A stretch of DNA of 43,271 nt from contig JBDTCO010000224.1 in the NCBI GenBank assembly GCA_039923495.1, forward strand, positions 1 through 43,271, in the 5' to 3' direction. Source of the stretch: JBDTCO01 sp039923495 (lineage in GTDB: Bacteria; Myxococcota_A; Polyangia; Palsa-1104). Both the position numbers and the translations under genes were made by a program. Below the pieces are notes generated by a model, which did no database searches, was not told the origin of the DNA, and was given only the letters and a program-made list of their open reading frames with translations. How positions within the stretch are numbered: the stretch's first letter is position 1; each line of letters begins with the position of its first letter. Below are positions 15,116-25,636 of the stretch, in pieces.

Positions 15116-15882
15116 GCCGAGAACACCGCGACGCATGGCGTGTGATCGCTGGGTCCTTCGCCCGCGCGCTCGCTGCGATCGATCGAGGCCTCGACGAGAC
15201 GCTCGGCGAGCGAGGCCGAGGCGTAGAGCTGATCGATGCGCAGACCGTCGTCACGCTGATAGCCGCCCGCGCGATAGTCCCACCAGGAGTAGCGACCGGC
15301 CTCGTCGTGCAGCATGCGAAACGTGTCGTAGAGACCCACGGACCGCATCTTCTCGAGCGCCGCGCGCGCCTCGGGGTGGAACAGCACCGTGGGCTCCCAC
15401 TCGGAGACCTTGTGCACGTCGCGTGCGTCGGGTGCGACGTTGAAGTCGCCGGCGAGCAAAAGCGGCTGCGTGAGGTCGCAGCGCGTGCGGAGGTAGCGCT
15501 CGAGTCTGTCGTAGAAGCGCAGCTTGTAGGCCCACTTCTCGGAGCCGACCGCCTGCCCGTTCGGCACGTACACCGAGATGCAGCGCACCCCGTTCACGGT
15601 CGCTGCGACCAGGCGCGCCTGCGGATCGTCCTCGCCGTCGTCGAGCCCGAGCGAGACCTCGGTGAGCGGATGGCGAGAGAGGATGGCGACGCCGTTGTAC
15701 GTCTTCTGGAACGCGGCGGCGTACGAGTACCCGATGGCCGCGAGCTCGGCCACCGGCATGTCCTTCTCCTCGACCTTGAGCTCCTGCAGGCACATCACGT
15801 CGGGCTGGTTGCGCCCGAGCCACGACAGCAGGCGCTCCTTGCGAGCGCGGATCGAGTTGACGTTGAAGCTGACGATCTTCAT
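15112..15882 (-). CDS. xth: Exodeoxyribonuclease III (AP endonuclease, XthA/ExoA family)
   Basis: The 256-residue protein is a full-length EEP-superfamily nuclease. Landmarks are MKIVSFNVNSIRAR at the N-terminus, the metal-binding Glu in CLQELKVEE, the NGVAILSR motif, GDFNVAP with catalytic Asp/Asn, the SWWDYRAGGYQRDDGLRID block and the terminal SDHTPCVAVF with catalytic Asp-His. It repairs abasic sites and 3'-blocked ends in DNA. The ATG at 15880-15882 gives the canonical N-terminus. Longer in-frame starts would run into the RNase P RNA gene, whose 3' end is about 22 bp upstream. It is followed by the dehydrogenase with a GTGA overlap. Confidence 0.95.
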   Translation of the reverse strand: MKIVSFNVNSIRARKERLLSWLGRNQPDVMCLQELKVEEKDMPVAELAAIGYSYAAAFQKTYNGVAILSRHPLTEVSLGLDDGEDDPQARLVAATVNGVRCISVYVPNGQAVGSEKWAYKLRFYDRLERYLRTRCDLTQPLLLAGDFNVAPDARDVHKVSEWEPTVLFHPEARAALEKMRSVGLYDTFRMLHDEAGRYSWWDYRAGGYQRDDGLRIDQLYASASLAERLVEASIDRSERAGEGPSDHTPCVAVFSA

Positions 15883-15903
15883 CGGCCGCGAGGGTAGCGC
15901 GAG

Positions 15904-16305
15904 CCGCGTGCGGAGGGGACTGTAAGCCGGGTTCTGTCCCATCGCCCTTCATCTGGCGACGGTGGCGACCATTCATCTAGGCCTCGCGTCACCGCGAGGC
16001 TCGAGCGACCGTACCCGGAGGCGACGACGCGGGCCACGTCGGCCCCTCTTTCGAGGAGCGCCCCCTGCTCGGTCTTGCTTCGGGTGGGGTTTACCATGCG
16101 ACCTTCGTTACCGACGGTCCGGTGCGCTCTTACCGCACCTTTTCACCCTTACCGCGATGGTCCGCGGCGGTTTCGTTTCTGTGGCACTGTCCTCCGGGTC
16201 GCCCCGACCGGTGATTACCCGGCACCCTGCCCTGTGAAGCCCGGACTTTCCTCCCGTGACTCATTTTCCGAGTCACCAGCGGCCGCCTCGTCTCCTCCGC
16301 ACACG
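15904..16305 (-). ncRNA. rnpB: RNase P RNA (bacterial class A)
   Basis: Read on the minus strand, the sequence carries the universal core elements. GAGGAAAGTCCGGGC lies near the 5' end, followed by an ACAGAAA box and AGAGCGCACCG, and ACAGAACCCGGCTTACA lies near the 3' end. The termini pair as helix P1 (GUGCGGAGG with CCUCCGCAC, extendable by three pairs), which sets the ends to within a few bases. The length of about 400 nt is typical of class A. It is the catalytic RNA that trims the 5' end of pre-tRNAs. Confidence 0.96.
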
Positions 16306-16317
16306 TTTCGCGCGGCT

Positions 16318-16347
16318 CTTATGGCATGGGCGTGCCGGGAAGTCACA
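16318..16347 (-). promoter_or_regulatory. Probable rnpB promoter
   Basis: On the minus strand TGTGAC (-35), an 18-bp spacer and CATAAG (-10). The predicted transcription start (about 16306-16311) agrees with the RNA 5' end derived independently from helix P1. Confidence 0.5.
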
Positions 16348-16359
16348 CCGATCGGAAGG

Positions 16360-17412
16360 TCAGTTCGACTCGGCGCTCGAGTCGTCGTCGTCGGACCCGC
16401 CGTCCAGCGGCGGGGCGGTCGAGCCCGTCGCCGTGTCGGGAGACGACGTGGTCGACGAGCGACGGAGCTCCGCCGGATTCTGAACACCTGCACCGGGCTC
16501 GCTACCCGCAGGAGCTGCCAGTCGCGGCGCAGGACCCTTTGGTGCCGCGACGCGCGGTGCCGCCCCCATCGATGACGACGACGCCATGCTCACCGAAGCT
16601 GCCGGTGCCGACTTCGTGGCGCGCGCCTTCGTCGTCCTGGTTGGTTTCTTCTCGATGAGCTTCGCGTCTGCCTCGCGCTTCTCTGCGGCGAGGCCGTCGG
16701 CGTCCATGAGGAGCTTGTCCCAGTAGATGATGCGATTGCAGTTGGGGCACGTCTCGAGGGTGGTGGCGCGTTGCAGCACATTGAAGAGCTGCGGGGGGAT
16801 CGCCATCCGGCAGCCGAGGCAGGTACCAGCCTTCACGGGCGCGAGCGCCATCCCGCGACGCATGCGGATCGTGGAGTAGCGCTTGAGCGCCTGCGGATCG
16901 ACGGCTGCAGCGGCGGTGTCGCGATCCGTGCGGACCGCGGCGATGCGCTGCTCGATCTCGGTCATCTCGGCGCGTGCAGCGTCGACCTCGCCCGAGACGT
17001 GCTTGCGCATCGTCTCGAGGTCGCTCTCGTGCTGTGCGAACGAGGTGCGTGCGGTCTCGACGGCGCCTGCGAGACGAGCGACCTCTTCCTCGCGAGCAGC
17101 CGCACTCTTGCGGTTGGTCTCGAGGTCGCGCTCGGACGCCATGTGCTCCTTGACGTTCTTGACCATCCCGGCGCGCTGCTTCGCCTTGATGAGCGCGTCT
17201 TCCTGATCGCGCGCTTCCTGCTCCTGACGCTTGCGCCACGACTCCGTCTCGGTGAGCTGGCTGCGCTCCTTCTCGAGCATGGTTTCGACGCGCTTCACGT
17301 CGGTCTGCATCGACTCGAACTTGGCCGGGAACGCATTGAGTGCGCCCTCGAGCTCCTGGATCTTCGCGTCGTGAACTTGGAGCTCGATGAGTAGTTTAAG
17401 CTGTTCCTTCAA
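16360..17412 (-). CDS. CT398-like coiled-coil protein with C4 zinc ribbon
   Basis: The 350-residue protein is a long antiparallel coiled coil (about 1-170) followed by a four-cysteine zinc ribbon (GTCLGCRMAIPPQLF...LETCPNCNRIIYW, about 195-230). This is the layout of the CT398/CdsZ and DUF164 family. A low-complexity Ala/Pro/Ser tail ends in an acidic cluster (GGSDDDDSSAESN) and is much longer than usual. Relatives act as chaperone-like or assembly factors, but the function is not settled. Translation appears to start at TTG (17410-17412), preceded by GGGAG; this is the only TTG start in the window. The tRNA gene lies just upstream on the same strand. Confidence 0.85.
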   Translation of the reverse strand: MKEQLKLLIELQVHDAKIQELEGALNAFPAKFESMQTDVKRVETMLEKERSQLTETESWRKRQEQEARDQEDALIKAKQRAGMVKNVKEHMASERDLETNRKSAAAREEEVARLAGAVETARTSFAQHESDLETMRKHVSGEVDAARAEMTEIEQRIAAVRTDRDTAAAAVDPQALKRYSTIRMRRGMALAPVKAGTCLGCRMAIPPQLFNVLQRATTLETCPNCNRIIYWDKLLMDADGLAAEKREADAKLIEKKPTRTTKARATKSAPAASVSMASSSSMGAAPRVAAPKGPAPRLAAPAGSEPGAGVQNPAELRRSSTTSSPDTATGSTAPPLDGGSDDDDSSAESN

Positions 17413-17447
17413 CGTCTGTTCTCCCGCGTGGTGTTGCTACGTGTACT

Positions 17448-17524
<77 letters not shown>

Positions 17525-17717
17525 GGCGAAAGAGGTGTAGCGCTTGCCGAGTCGCGCCGCAAGCTCGTCGGGAGAGAGAGTTACTCGAGGCGGAGATCGC
17601 TCCCCGCGAGCACGATCTTCTCGCCGCGGATGAGCCGCGTGATCGGCATGCGATACGCGCGCGTCGAGTCGGAAGGTTCGCCCGGCGCGATTCGTCACGA
17701 GCCGCGGTAGGCCGGAC
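17525..17717 (-). other. Intergenic stretch with coding-like debris
   Basis: No intact gene of normal size is visible. On the minus strand a 22-codon ORF (17649 to 17581) begins MPITRLIRGEKIVLAG. The next frame continues with coding-like sequence (SPDELAARLGKRYTSF) up to the tRNA, after a CTCTCTCT tract. This may be the frameshifted remnant of a small gene. Confidence 0.3.
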
Positions 17718-17748
17718 GAAAAACGCCCCCCGATTGCTCGAGGGGCGT
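17718..17748 (-). terminator. Rho-independent terminator of rpoD
   Basis: On the minus strand the arms ACGCCCC and GGGGCGT form a 7-bp GC stem followed by TTTTT. It lies about 75 bp after the rpoD stop codon. Confidence 0.85.
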
Positions 17749-17822
17749 CGTGTATGGGCGGCGAAGAAGCCGGCGCGTCTAGTTCTCGCCCACCAGTGGG
17801 CCCCGGAAGGGAAAGCCGCTGG

Positions 17823-19682
<1,860 letters not shown>

Positions 19683-19776
19683 TGAAAACTCTTCTCCCTG
19701 TACTTCTCGACCTGGTGACTTCTCGGACGGACTTCTTCGGACGGTGCTCGCGAGCCGGTAGGCCCACGTTGTGACA

Positions 19777-21669
19777 TCAGGCGCGCGTGCTCGCCAGTAT
19801 CCGGGCATTGAGGACTTGGACCATTTCACGGTCCCCCCGCAAGAGGGCTGCCTTGCGAGCCTCGTTCAGCGCCTCTCGATCCCGTGGGATCGAGAGCTGC
19901 TGGACGATGCTGTCGAGCGCTTTTTCGGGTTGCTGGACACCCGCGAACTCGTCGGAGAGCAGGGCGCGTGCGGCCGCCTGCTTGATCTCGGGGGCTGCTT
20001 CCTCGACGGCACGACCGCCGAGCGCCCGGTGCGCGATGCCCTCCTCGAGGAGGGCTCGCACGGCTGGATCGGTGAGCTTGGCGAGCAGCTCGGGCTGGAT
20101 CTTGGCGAGCAGCACCGGGTGCTGCGCGAGGAGCGACAGCAGCTTTTGCACCGCGGGCTCGAGATCGCGCGGCACCATCTCCGGCTCGCTGGACAGCTCC
20201 GGGTCGACGGCCTCGTAGTGCTCCGCGTGCTCGGGGACCGCCGACTGGCGCGGCTGTGGCCTCGCCTGCGTGTCGCGGACGGTCTGCACGACCTGCGCTG
20301 TGGAGACGTGGAGCAGCTGCGCGAGGCGCTCGCAGTAGAGGTCGCGCGCGAGCCGATCCGAGACGGAGCGGATGAGCGGCACGCACTCGTGGATGGCGCG
20401 CACGCGACCGGGCACCGTCGGCTCGGCCGCGGAGGTGACCTCCGTGAAGAAGTGCTCGACGGCGTCCGGCGCCGACTCGATGAGCGCCTTCATGCGTGGC
20501 AGATCGCGGCGCGCGAGCTCGTCGGGATCGACCTTCCTCGGCGTGCCGTCGGCCCGCAGCTCGGGACGCAGGCTCGCGATGCGGCAGGGAAGCCCGGCCT
20601 CCACGAACAGGTGGATGACCTTCAGCGTCGCCGCGCGACCCGCGGGATCGGCGTCGAGCATGAGCACGACCTCGCGTGCGAAGCGCGACAGCAGCTTCAC
20701 CTGCTCTGTGGTGATGGCGGTGCCCTGCGGCGCGACCGCGTAGCCGAGGCCGACGGCGTGCAGCGTCATCACGTCGAAGTTGCCCTCGACGACGAGCGCC
20801 ATGCCGGAGCGCCGGATCTGGTGCCGCGCGGCGTGCAGGCCGAAGAGGTTCTCCCCCTTCTTGTAAAGGACGGTCTCCGGCGAGTTCTTGTACTTGGGTT
20901 GGCCGTCGGCATCCACGAGCACGCGCCCGCCGAAGCCGATGATCTCGCCGACGGGCGAGGTGAGCGCGTAGACGACGCGATCGACGAAGACGTCGAAGTG
21001 CGTGGCCTTGGTCGGCGGCGCGCCGCGCTGGGGACGCGCGGAGTCGGGGATGCGATCGCGCTGCCGGACGAGGCCTGCGCGCTCCGCCAGCTCGTGCGGG
21101 ACCTGCTTCTCCTCGAGGAAGCGCGTGAGACCGTCCCAGCCCGCGGGCGCGTAGCCGACGTGGAAGACGTCCGTGACGAGGGTCTCTTCGGCGCCTTCCT
21201 TGCGACGCGCTCCGGCGATGCCGCGGCCCACGAGGTACTCGCGCGCGGCCGCACCGCCGGGACCCGCGAGCTCACGCGCGTAGAAGCCGGCTACGAGCTC
21301 GTTGAGACGCAGCAGCTTCTCGCGCTCGCTCTGCAACCGCTGCGCGCGCTGATCGGCCTCGGGGGAGCGCGTCGGCTCGGGGAGATCCACGCCCGCACGC
21401 TTGGCGAGGTCGCGCGCCACGTCGAGGAAGCTCTTGCCCTCGAGCTCCCGGATGAACGTGAACACGTCGCCGGACTTGCCGCACCCGAAGCAGTGGAAGA
21501 ACTGCCGCACGGGCTGGACGTTGAACGACGGGCTCTTCTCGTTGTGGAACGGGCACAGGCCCTTCCAGTTCGTCCCGGCCCGCTTGAGGCTGACGTACTC
21601 GCCGATCACCGCGACGATGTCGGTGCGGTCGCGGACCTCGGCGATCTTGTCGGGGGGGATCAACGCCAT
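19777..21669 (-). CDS. dnaG: DNA primase
   Basis: The 630-residue protein has an N-terminal CHC2 zinc finger (Cys39, His42, Cys60, Cys63), the primase catalytic core and a TOPRIM domain (Glu in VVEGNFDVMTLH, DxD in VLMLDADPAGRAA). A variable C-terminal helical part for helicase interaction follows. It makes RNA primers at the replication fork. The ATG at 21667-21669 gives the canonical MALIPPDKIAEVRDRTDIV start. dnaG and rpoD form the macromolecular-synthesis pair, here without rpsU upstream. No intervening gene is present. Confidence 0.98.
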   Translation of the reverse strand: MALIPPDKIAEVRDRTDIVAVIGEYVSLKRAGTNWKGLCPFHNEKSPSFNVQPVRQFFHCFGCGKSGDVFTFIRELEGKSFLDVARDLAKRAGVDLPEPTRSPEADQRAQRLQSEREKLLRLNELVAGFYARELAGPGGAAAREYLVGRGIAGARRKEGAEETLVTDVFHVGYAPAGWDGLTRFLEEKQVPHELAERAGLVRQRDRIPDSARPQRGAPPTKATHFDVFVDRVVYALTSPVGEIIGFGGRVLVDADGQPKYKNSPETVLYKKGENLFGLHAARHQIRRSGMALVVEGNFDVMTLHAVGLGYAVAPQGTAITTEQVKLLSRFAREVVLMLDADPAGRAATLKVIHLFVEAGLPCRIASLRPELRADGTPRKVDPDELARRDLPRMKALIESAPDAVEHFFTEVTSAAEPTVPGRVRAIHECVPLIRSVSDRLARDLYCERLAQLLHVSTAQVVQTVRDTQARPQPRQSAVPEHAEHYEAVDPELSSEPEMVPRDLEPAVQKLLSLLAQHPVLLAKIQPELLAKLTDPAVRALLEEGIAHRALGGRAVEEAAPEIKQAAARALLSDEFAGVQQPEKALDSIVQQLSIPRDREALNEARKAALLRGDREMVQVLNARILASTRA

Positions 21670-21994
21670 GCGGAGATCACCACACGTGATCGCACGTGCG
21701 CGGCCTCTGCCGCACCCGCCATGATCCAAGTTCCCGTGTCCTTTGCGGTTTTCATCGCTCTACTGATGGGCCGAAGGGCGGATCCTATGGGTCAGCCCCG
21801 TCGAGTCAAGGAAAAAGGAACCGGCAGCCTCCGACGAGGATCCATTCGAAAAGATGGTCGCGGTCCAGCGACGGGTCAAATCGCGGCGTGACGGAAGACG
21901 AGTGAGGCGGATCACCTTCCGCCCCCGATTACGGCGCGGAAAATTGACAGCGCGCGAGGCGGGGTCGACCGTCAACGTCGGAACAGGAGCGCTG
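21670..21994. other. 325-bp intergenic region upstream of dnaG
   Basis: No convincing gene is seen. It must hold the dnaG promoter (minus) and that of the small gene at 21995 (plus). Close to the dnaG start is an inverted repeat GATCAC-N5-GTGATC (21675-21691), a possible operator. A TTGACA at 21944-21949 has no matching -10 at the right distance. Short ORFs across the stretch (for example from 21769) are rich in Arg and Gly and look like chance frames. Confidence 0.4.
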
Positions 21995-22330
21995 ATGCAG
22001 CCCATGCCTCGAAACGATGTCCCGCCGCACCGGCGCCTGCGGGATCGCCTCGGATCCCACGAGACGGACAACCCCAGCCTCGCGCGCGGAGACGCCACGA
22101 ACCTGCTGCTGCTCATCGACGACGACCTGCACGAGACCGCGCAGGCGATGTCGGTGATCGACGGCTTCCTCTCGTCGGCGCTCACGCTCCTGTCGTCGAC
22201 CGACGTGAACCCGCAGAAGCTTATCGCGCTGTGCGCCAGCGATGATGTGATGGAGTGCATGGACACGCTCTCGGAGACGCTCGTGCTGCTCCGCCGTCGC
22301 ATGGGCGCGCTCGCAGCGACGATTCGTTAG
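21995..22330 (+). CDS. Hypothetical protein, 111 aa
   Basis: I recognise no family. After a basic N-terminus (MQPMPRNDVPPHRRLRDRLG) the protein is acidic and helical, with LLLLIDDDLHETAQAMSVIDGFLSSA and a Cys/Asp-containing stretch (ALCASDDVMECMD). The helices suggest a small cytoplasmic bundle. The start is an ATG preceded by CAGGAG at 6-nt spacing. In-frame codons further upstream are Arg-rich and non-coding in character. Its stop overlaps the stop of the convergent secreted protein gene by 3-4 bases. Confidence 0.65.
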   Translation: MQPMPRNDVPPHRRLRDRLGSHETDNPSLARGDATNLLLLIDDDLHETAQAMSVIDGFLSSALTLLSSTDVNPQKLIALCASDDVMECMDTLSETLVLLRRRMGALAATIR

Positions 22331-23223
22331 TCGAAGTCCACGCGCGTGTGACGCTCGGCGTCCCACGTCATCGTGCCGTGCGCATATCGCTGCTCGAAGT
22401 GCCCCGGTTGCACCTCGCGCTCGTCCTCGAGTGGGGGACCGAGGCGCTCGTACGTGGGGTGGCCCTCGCGTACGGCACGATACGCCGAGAGAAAGCCGTG
22501 CTTCACGACGAACGCGGCCTTCGCGTCGACGTTTGCCACGACCCACGCATCGCCGAACTTGAGGTCACCGCCCTGGACGCGCCACGCGATGGAGTTGCCG
22601 ACGTGAAACGGACCACGCTTCTTGTCCACGTCGAAGCCGGGCTTCGAGGCGACCTTGTCGTTGAGGAGGCGTGCCCACCACCCGCCCGCGGGATCGAACA
22701 GGCTCGCTGCGCGGCCGTCCGGGTGGAAGAAGATGTTTCCATCGTTCGCGTCGATCTCGACGCCGGGTAGCGCGGCCATGGCCGCCGTCTTCACGCGCTC
22801 GAGCTCGCCGCGCGCACGAACCTGAGCGTCCGCAGGGAGGTCGCCGATGGGGATCCCTCGTGCGCGTTCCTGCAAGATGCCGAAGCGACCGCTCGCGCGC
22901 GTGGTCGGCAAGAGGTGCGCGAAGGCGCGAAACGACGGCGCATCGCGGAGACTGTCGACGACCCAGAGCGTCTGATCACGGAACATCGTGCGCATCGACG
23001 GGTCAGGCGTGGGCATGAGCCCCTCGCGGATCGTGGGCTTCGTCCGCTTGTAGACCCAGCGCGAAGGTGCGCCGCCGGGCTCTTTGAGCAGGTAGGCGTC
23101 GGCCGTCCAGCCCGAGCGCTTCCACTCGTAGCCGCGACGCTTGCTCAGCGTCGCGTCGATGCGCGTCGGCTCGGCATGAGCCGACACGCCAATGGAGAGG
23201 AGGACCGCTACGAGAAGCCGCAC
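22327..23223 (-). CDS. Secreted protein with kinase-like stretch and a C-terminal LGFP-like module
   Basis: The 298-residue protein has a signal peptide (MRLLVAVLLSIGVSAHAEP). The middle contains GILQERARGIPIGDLP, then EIDANDGNIFFHPDGRAASLFDP, which resembles the catalytic Asp/Asn loop and metal-binding Asp of APH/protein-kinase-like folds. The C-terminus (SAYRAVREGHPTYERLGPPLEDE, then a Gly-Thr-Met-Thr-Trp stretch) looks like an LGFP-type surface module. No clear glycine-rich loop is present, so activity is doubtful. The start codon is GTG, and the gene is transcribed away from the CPBP protease. Function unknown. Confidence 0.65.
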   Translation of the reverse strand: MRLLVAVLLSIGVSAHAEPTRIDATLSKRRGYEWKRSGWTADAYLLKEPGGAPSRWVYKRTKPTIREGLMPTPDPSMRTMFRDQTLWVVDSLRDAPSFRAFAHLLPTTRASGRFGILQERARGIPIGDLPADAQVRARGELERVKTAAMAALPGVEIDANDGNIFFHPDGRAASLFDPAGGWWARLLNDKVASKPGFDVDKKRGPFHVGNSIAWRVQGGDLKFGDAWVVANVDAKAAFVVKHGFLSAYRAVREGHPTYERLGPPLEDEREVQPGHFEQRYAHGTMTWDAERHTRVDFD

Positions 23224-23418
23224 ACGCTACGATTCAGCAAGTCGCATGCCACCGGCTGTCCATGGATTTCAAGTCGCTGTCGTTGTCTGGGGTCAATCGA
23301 CCCTGCCTGCGCGCTGCAGGAGCCTCGGCACGCTCGGCGCGCAGGTCCTCGTCGCGCTGCTCACGGCGAGCCTTCTTCTTGGCCGGTGGGCATCGCGGCT
23401 ACGCTATAAGGAACGTCG

Positions 23419-24156
23419 ATGTCGGAGGACTCCCACCCGGCGGGGCGTGTGCCCACGCCGAGAGCGCGGCCCGCGATCGTCGAGGTGCTGCTCGTCTTCT
23501 TGCTCGCGTCGGCGCTGGCGGCGGTGCTGACCCGGCTCTCGTTCATCGGGTTCATCCGCGACAACCTGCATGCGTTCGTCGCGGCCGGGTTCCTGTTCCT
23601 GCCGCAGCTCATGCTGAGGAAGCGCGGTGACCTCGAGGCGTATGGCCTGCGCGCCGACCCGGTGAAGCTCGGCCTTCAGCTCGCGGGCGGACTCATCTTC
23701 GTCGTGCTGCCGCTGTTCGTCGTCGGCTTCTGGGTGTGGAACCGCTGGGCCTGCGCGCATGTGCCGAGCCTCGTGCCGGGGAGCTGCTGGCATCTCTTGC
23801 ACCCGCACCTCGTGTTCCCGCCGAGCTTCGGGATGCTCGCGGTCGCGCAGCTCGTCGTCGTCGCGTTCCCCGAGGAGCTCTTCTTTCGCGGCTACATCAT
23901 GGGTCGGCTCGAGGACGCGCTGCCGCCGACGCGCATGCTGCTCGGCGCGCCGGTCGGCTGGGCGCTGGTGGTGCAGGCGATCCTGTTCGGCCTCGGGCAC
24001 GTGCTCGTCACGTTCGACCCGATGATGTTCACGCGCGCGATCCCCGGCCTGCTCTTTGGCTGGCTCTTTTCGCGCACACGCTCGGTCCTCGCGGGGACGA
24101 TCTTCCATGCGGCTTGCAACCTGCTCATAGAAGTCCTAGCGATGAGCCTGCTGTGA
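23419..24156 (+). CDS. CPBP family intramembrane glutamic protease (Rce1/Abi type)
   Basis: The 245-residue membrane protein has about six TM helices. It carries the three CPBP motifs: EE in AFPEELFFRGYIMGR (about 153-167), FxxxH in FGLGH (about 191-195) and HxxxN in IFHAACNLL (about 231-239). The family includes Rce1 CAAX proteases and, in Myxococcota, sorting proteases (myxosortases) that process C-terminal anchor peptides. No MYXO-CTERM-type target is seen in this window, so that assignment is only a possibility. The ATG follows AAGGA at good spacing. The HAD gene overlaps its stop codon as GTGA, making this the first gene of a four-gene operon. Confidence 0.88.
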   Translation: MSEDSHPAGRVPTPRARPAIVEVLLVFLLASALAAVLTRLSFIGFIRDNLHAFVAAGFLFLPQLMLRKRGDLEAYGLRADPVKLGLQLAGGLIFVVLPLFVVGFWVWNRWACAHVPSLVPGSCWHLLHPHLVFPPSFGMLAVAQLVVVAFPEELFFRGYIMGRLEDALPPTRMLLGAPVGWALVVQAILFGLGHVLVTFDPMMFTRAIPGLLFGWLFSRTRSVLAGTIFHAACNLLIEVLAMSLL

Positions 24157-24800
24157 TTGCTGCTTTCTTCGACATGGACAAAACGCTCCTCCACGTGAAC
24201 TCGGGGCGGGAGTGGGTGACGTACCTGCGCAAGCGTGGCGAGATCTCGCTCTACGCCATGCTCCGCGCGATCGGCTGGCTCACGCAGTACAAGCTCTCGA
24301 TCCTCGACACCGAGGCCGTCGGCAAGAAGGTCGTCGGCGACATGGCGGGGCAGTCCGAGGCGGAGCTGCGCGACAAGAGCCGCGAGTTCTACGCGGAGTA
24401 TGTCGCGGGCACGATCGCCGACGATGGACGTCGCGCGATCGCGCACCATCGTGGCCTCGGTCACGTGATCGTGCTGCTCACGTCGTCCACGCCGTACGTC
24501 GCCCAGCCGCTCGCTGCCGACCTCGGCATCGAGCACGTCCTGTGCACGCGTCTCGGCGTGAAGGACGGGCGCTTCGACGGCACGATCATCGAGCCCGCCT
24601 GCTACGGCGTGGGCAAGGTCGTGCTCGCCGAGCGCTTCTGCAAGGAGCACGACCTCGATCTCGAGAGCAGCTACTTCTACACGGACAGCTTCAGCGATCT
24701 GCCGATGCTGGAGCGCGTTGGCAGTGCGCGCGTGGTGAATCCAGACGCTCGCCTGCGGCTGTTCGCGCGCAAGGTGGGCTGGGAGACGATGAGATGGTGA
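24153..24800 (+). CDS. HAD-IB family phosphatase (SerB-like)
   Basis: The 215-residue protein has motif I in FFDMDKTLL (Asp7 nucleophile, Asp9), motif II in LLTSSTPYV, the Lys of motif III in GVGKVVLAERF and motif IV in YTDSFSDLPMLE. The helical C1 cap (about 15-95) is that of the HAD-IB group. That group includes phosphoserine phosphatase and lipid or phospholipid-linked phosphatases. The substrate is not determined by sequence. GTG start overlaps the CPBP stop (GTGA). Its last 7 bp overlap the nadC start. Confidence 0.88.
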   Translation: MIAAFFDMDKTLLHVNSGREWVTYLRKRGEISLYAMLRAIGWLTQYKLSILDTEAVGKKVVGDMAGQSEAELRDKSREFYAEYVAGTIADDGRRAIAHHRGLGHVIVLLTSSTPYVAQPLAADLGIEHVLCTRLGVKDGRFDGTIIEPACYGVGKVVLAERFCKEHDLDLESSYFYTDSFSDLPMLERVGSARVVNPDARLRLFARKVGWETMRW

Positions 24801-25636
24801 CCGGCTGGATGACGCCTGCGGTCGAGGCCCTCGTGAGCCTCGCGATCGAAGAAGACCTGGGCCGCGGTGACGTGACCGCCGAGGCGATCTTCCCCGACGA
24901 CGACGAGCGAGGCTCGGGTCGCATCCTCGCGAAGGAGCCGCTCGTGCTCTGTGGACTCGCGCTCGTCGAGGCCGTCGCCGCGCGCGTCGATCCGCGCATC
25001 GTCGTGCGTCGCGTCGCCGCCGACGGCGACAGGCTCGAGCGCGGCCAGGTCGCGTGCGAGCTCGAGGGTCCTGTGCGCTCCGTGCTGTCGGCCGAGCGCA
25101 CCGCGCTCAACTTCCTGCAGCGACTCTCCGGGGTGTCCACGCTGACGCGCAGGTTCGTCGACGCGGTGGCAGGCACGCGCGCGACCATCGTGGACACGCG
25201 CAAGACCACGCCGGGCTGGCGCCTCCTCGACAAGCGCGCGGTGGTCTGCGGCGGCGGTCGCAACCATCGCGCCGATCTCGGCTCTGGCGTGCTCATCAAG
25301 GACAACCACATCGCAGCGGCAGGCGGCGTGCGGCAGGCCATCTCGCGAGCGCGAGCGCGAGCGCCTCACCCGCTCCGCATCGAGGTCGAGGTCGACACGC
25401 TCGAGCAGCTCGACGAGGCGCTCGCCGAGCGCGCCGAGATCATCCTCCTCGACAACATGACGCCTGCCCAGATCCGCGAGGCCGTGGAGCGCATCGCCGG
25501 TCGCGCCGTGAGCGAGGTGTCCGGTGGCGTGAACCTCGAGACCGTGCGCGCGTACGCCGAGGCCGGCTGCGACTTCATCTCCGTCGGCGCACTCACGCAC
25601 TCCGCGCGCGCGGTCGATCTCTCGCTCGACTTCTAG
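24794..25636 (+). CDS. nadC: Nicotinate-nucleotide pyrophosphorylase (carboxylating)
   Basis: The 280-residue enzyme converts quinolinate and PRPP to nicotinate mononucleotide, CO2 and PPi in de novo NAD synthesis. Signature segments are EEDLGRGDVTAEAI near the N-terminus, ERTALNFLQRLSGV, the quinolinate-site DTRKTTPGWRLLDK, GGGRNHRADLGSGVLIKDNHI and VSGGVNLETVRAYAEAGCDFISVGALTHSA. The ATG at 24794 overlaps the HAD gene by 7 bp. The biotin ligase gene starts on the last base of its stop codon. No nadA or nadB is in the window. Confidence 0.97.
   Translation: MVTGWMTPAVEALVSLAIEEDLGRGDVTAEAIFPDDDERGSGRILAKEPLVLCGLALVEAVAARVDPRIVVRRVAADGDRLERGQVACELEGPVRSVLSAERTALNFLQRLSGVSTLTRRFVDAVAGTRATIVDTRKTTPGWRLLDKRAVVCGGGRNHRADLGSGVLIKDNHIAAAGGVRQAISRARARAPHPLRIEVEVDTLEQLDEALAERAEIILLDNMTPAQIREAVERIAGRAVSEVSGGVNLETVRAYAEAGCDFISVGALTHSARAVDLSLDF

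Noticed and set aside
21944..21949. TTGACA hexamer upstream of the 111-residue hypothetical gene
   Set aside because: No -10-like sequence lies at 16-19 bp from it, so it is not called a promoter.
25346..25366. GCGAGC hexamer run in nadC
   Set aside because: Only about three units encoding Arg-Ala in a surface helix; likely codon-bias chance and in frame.
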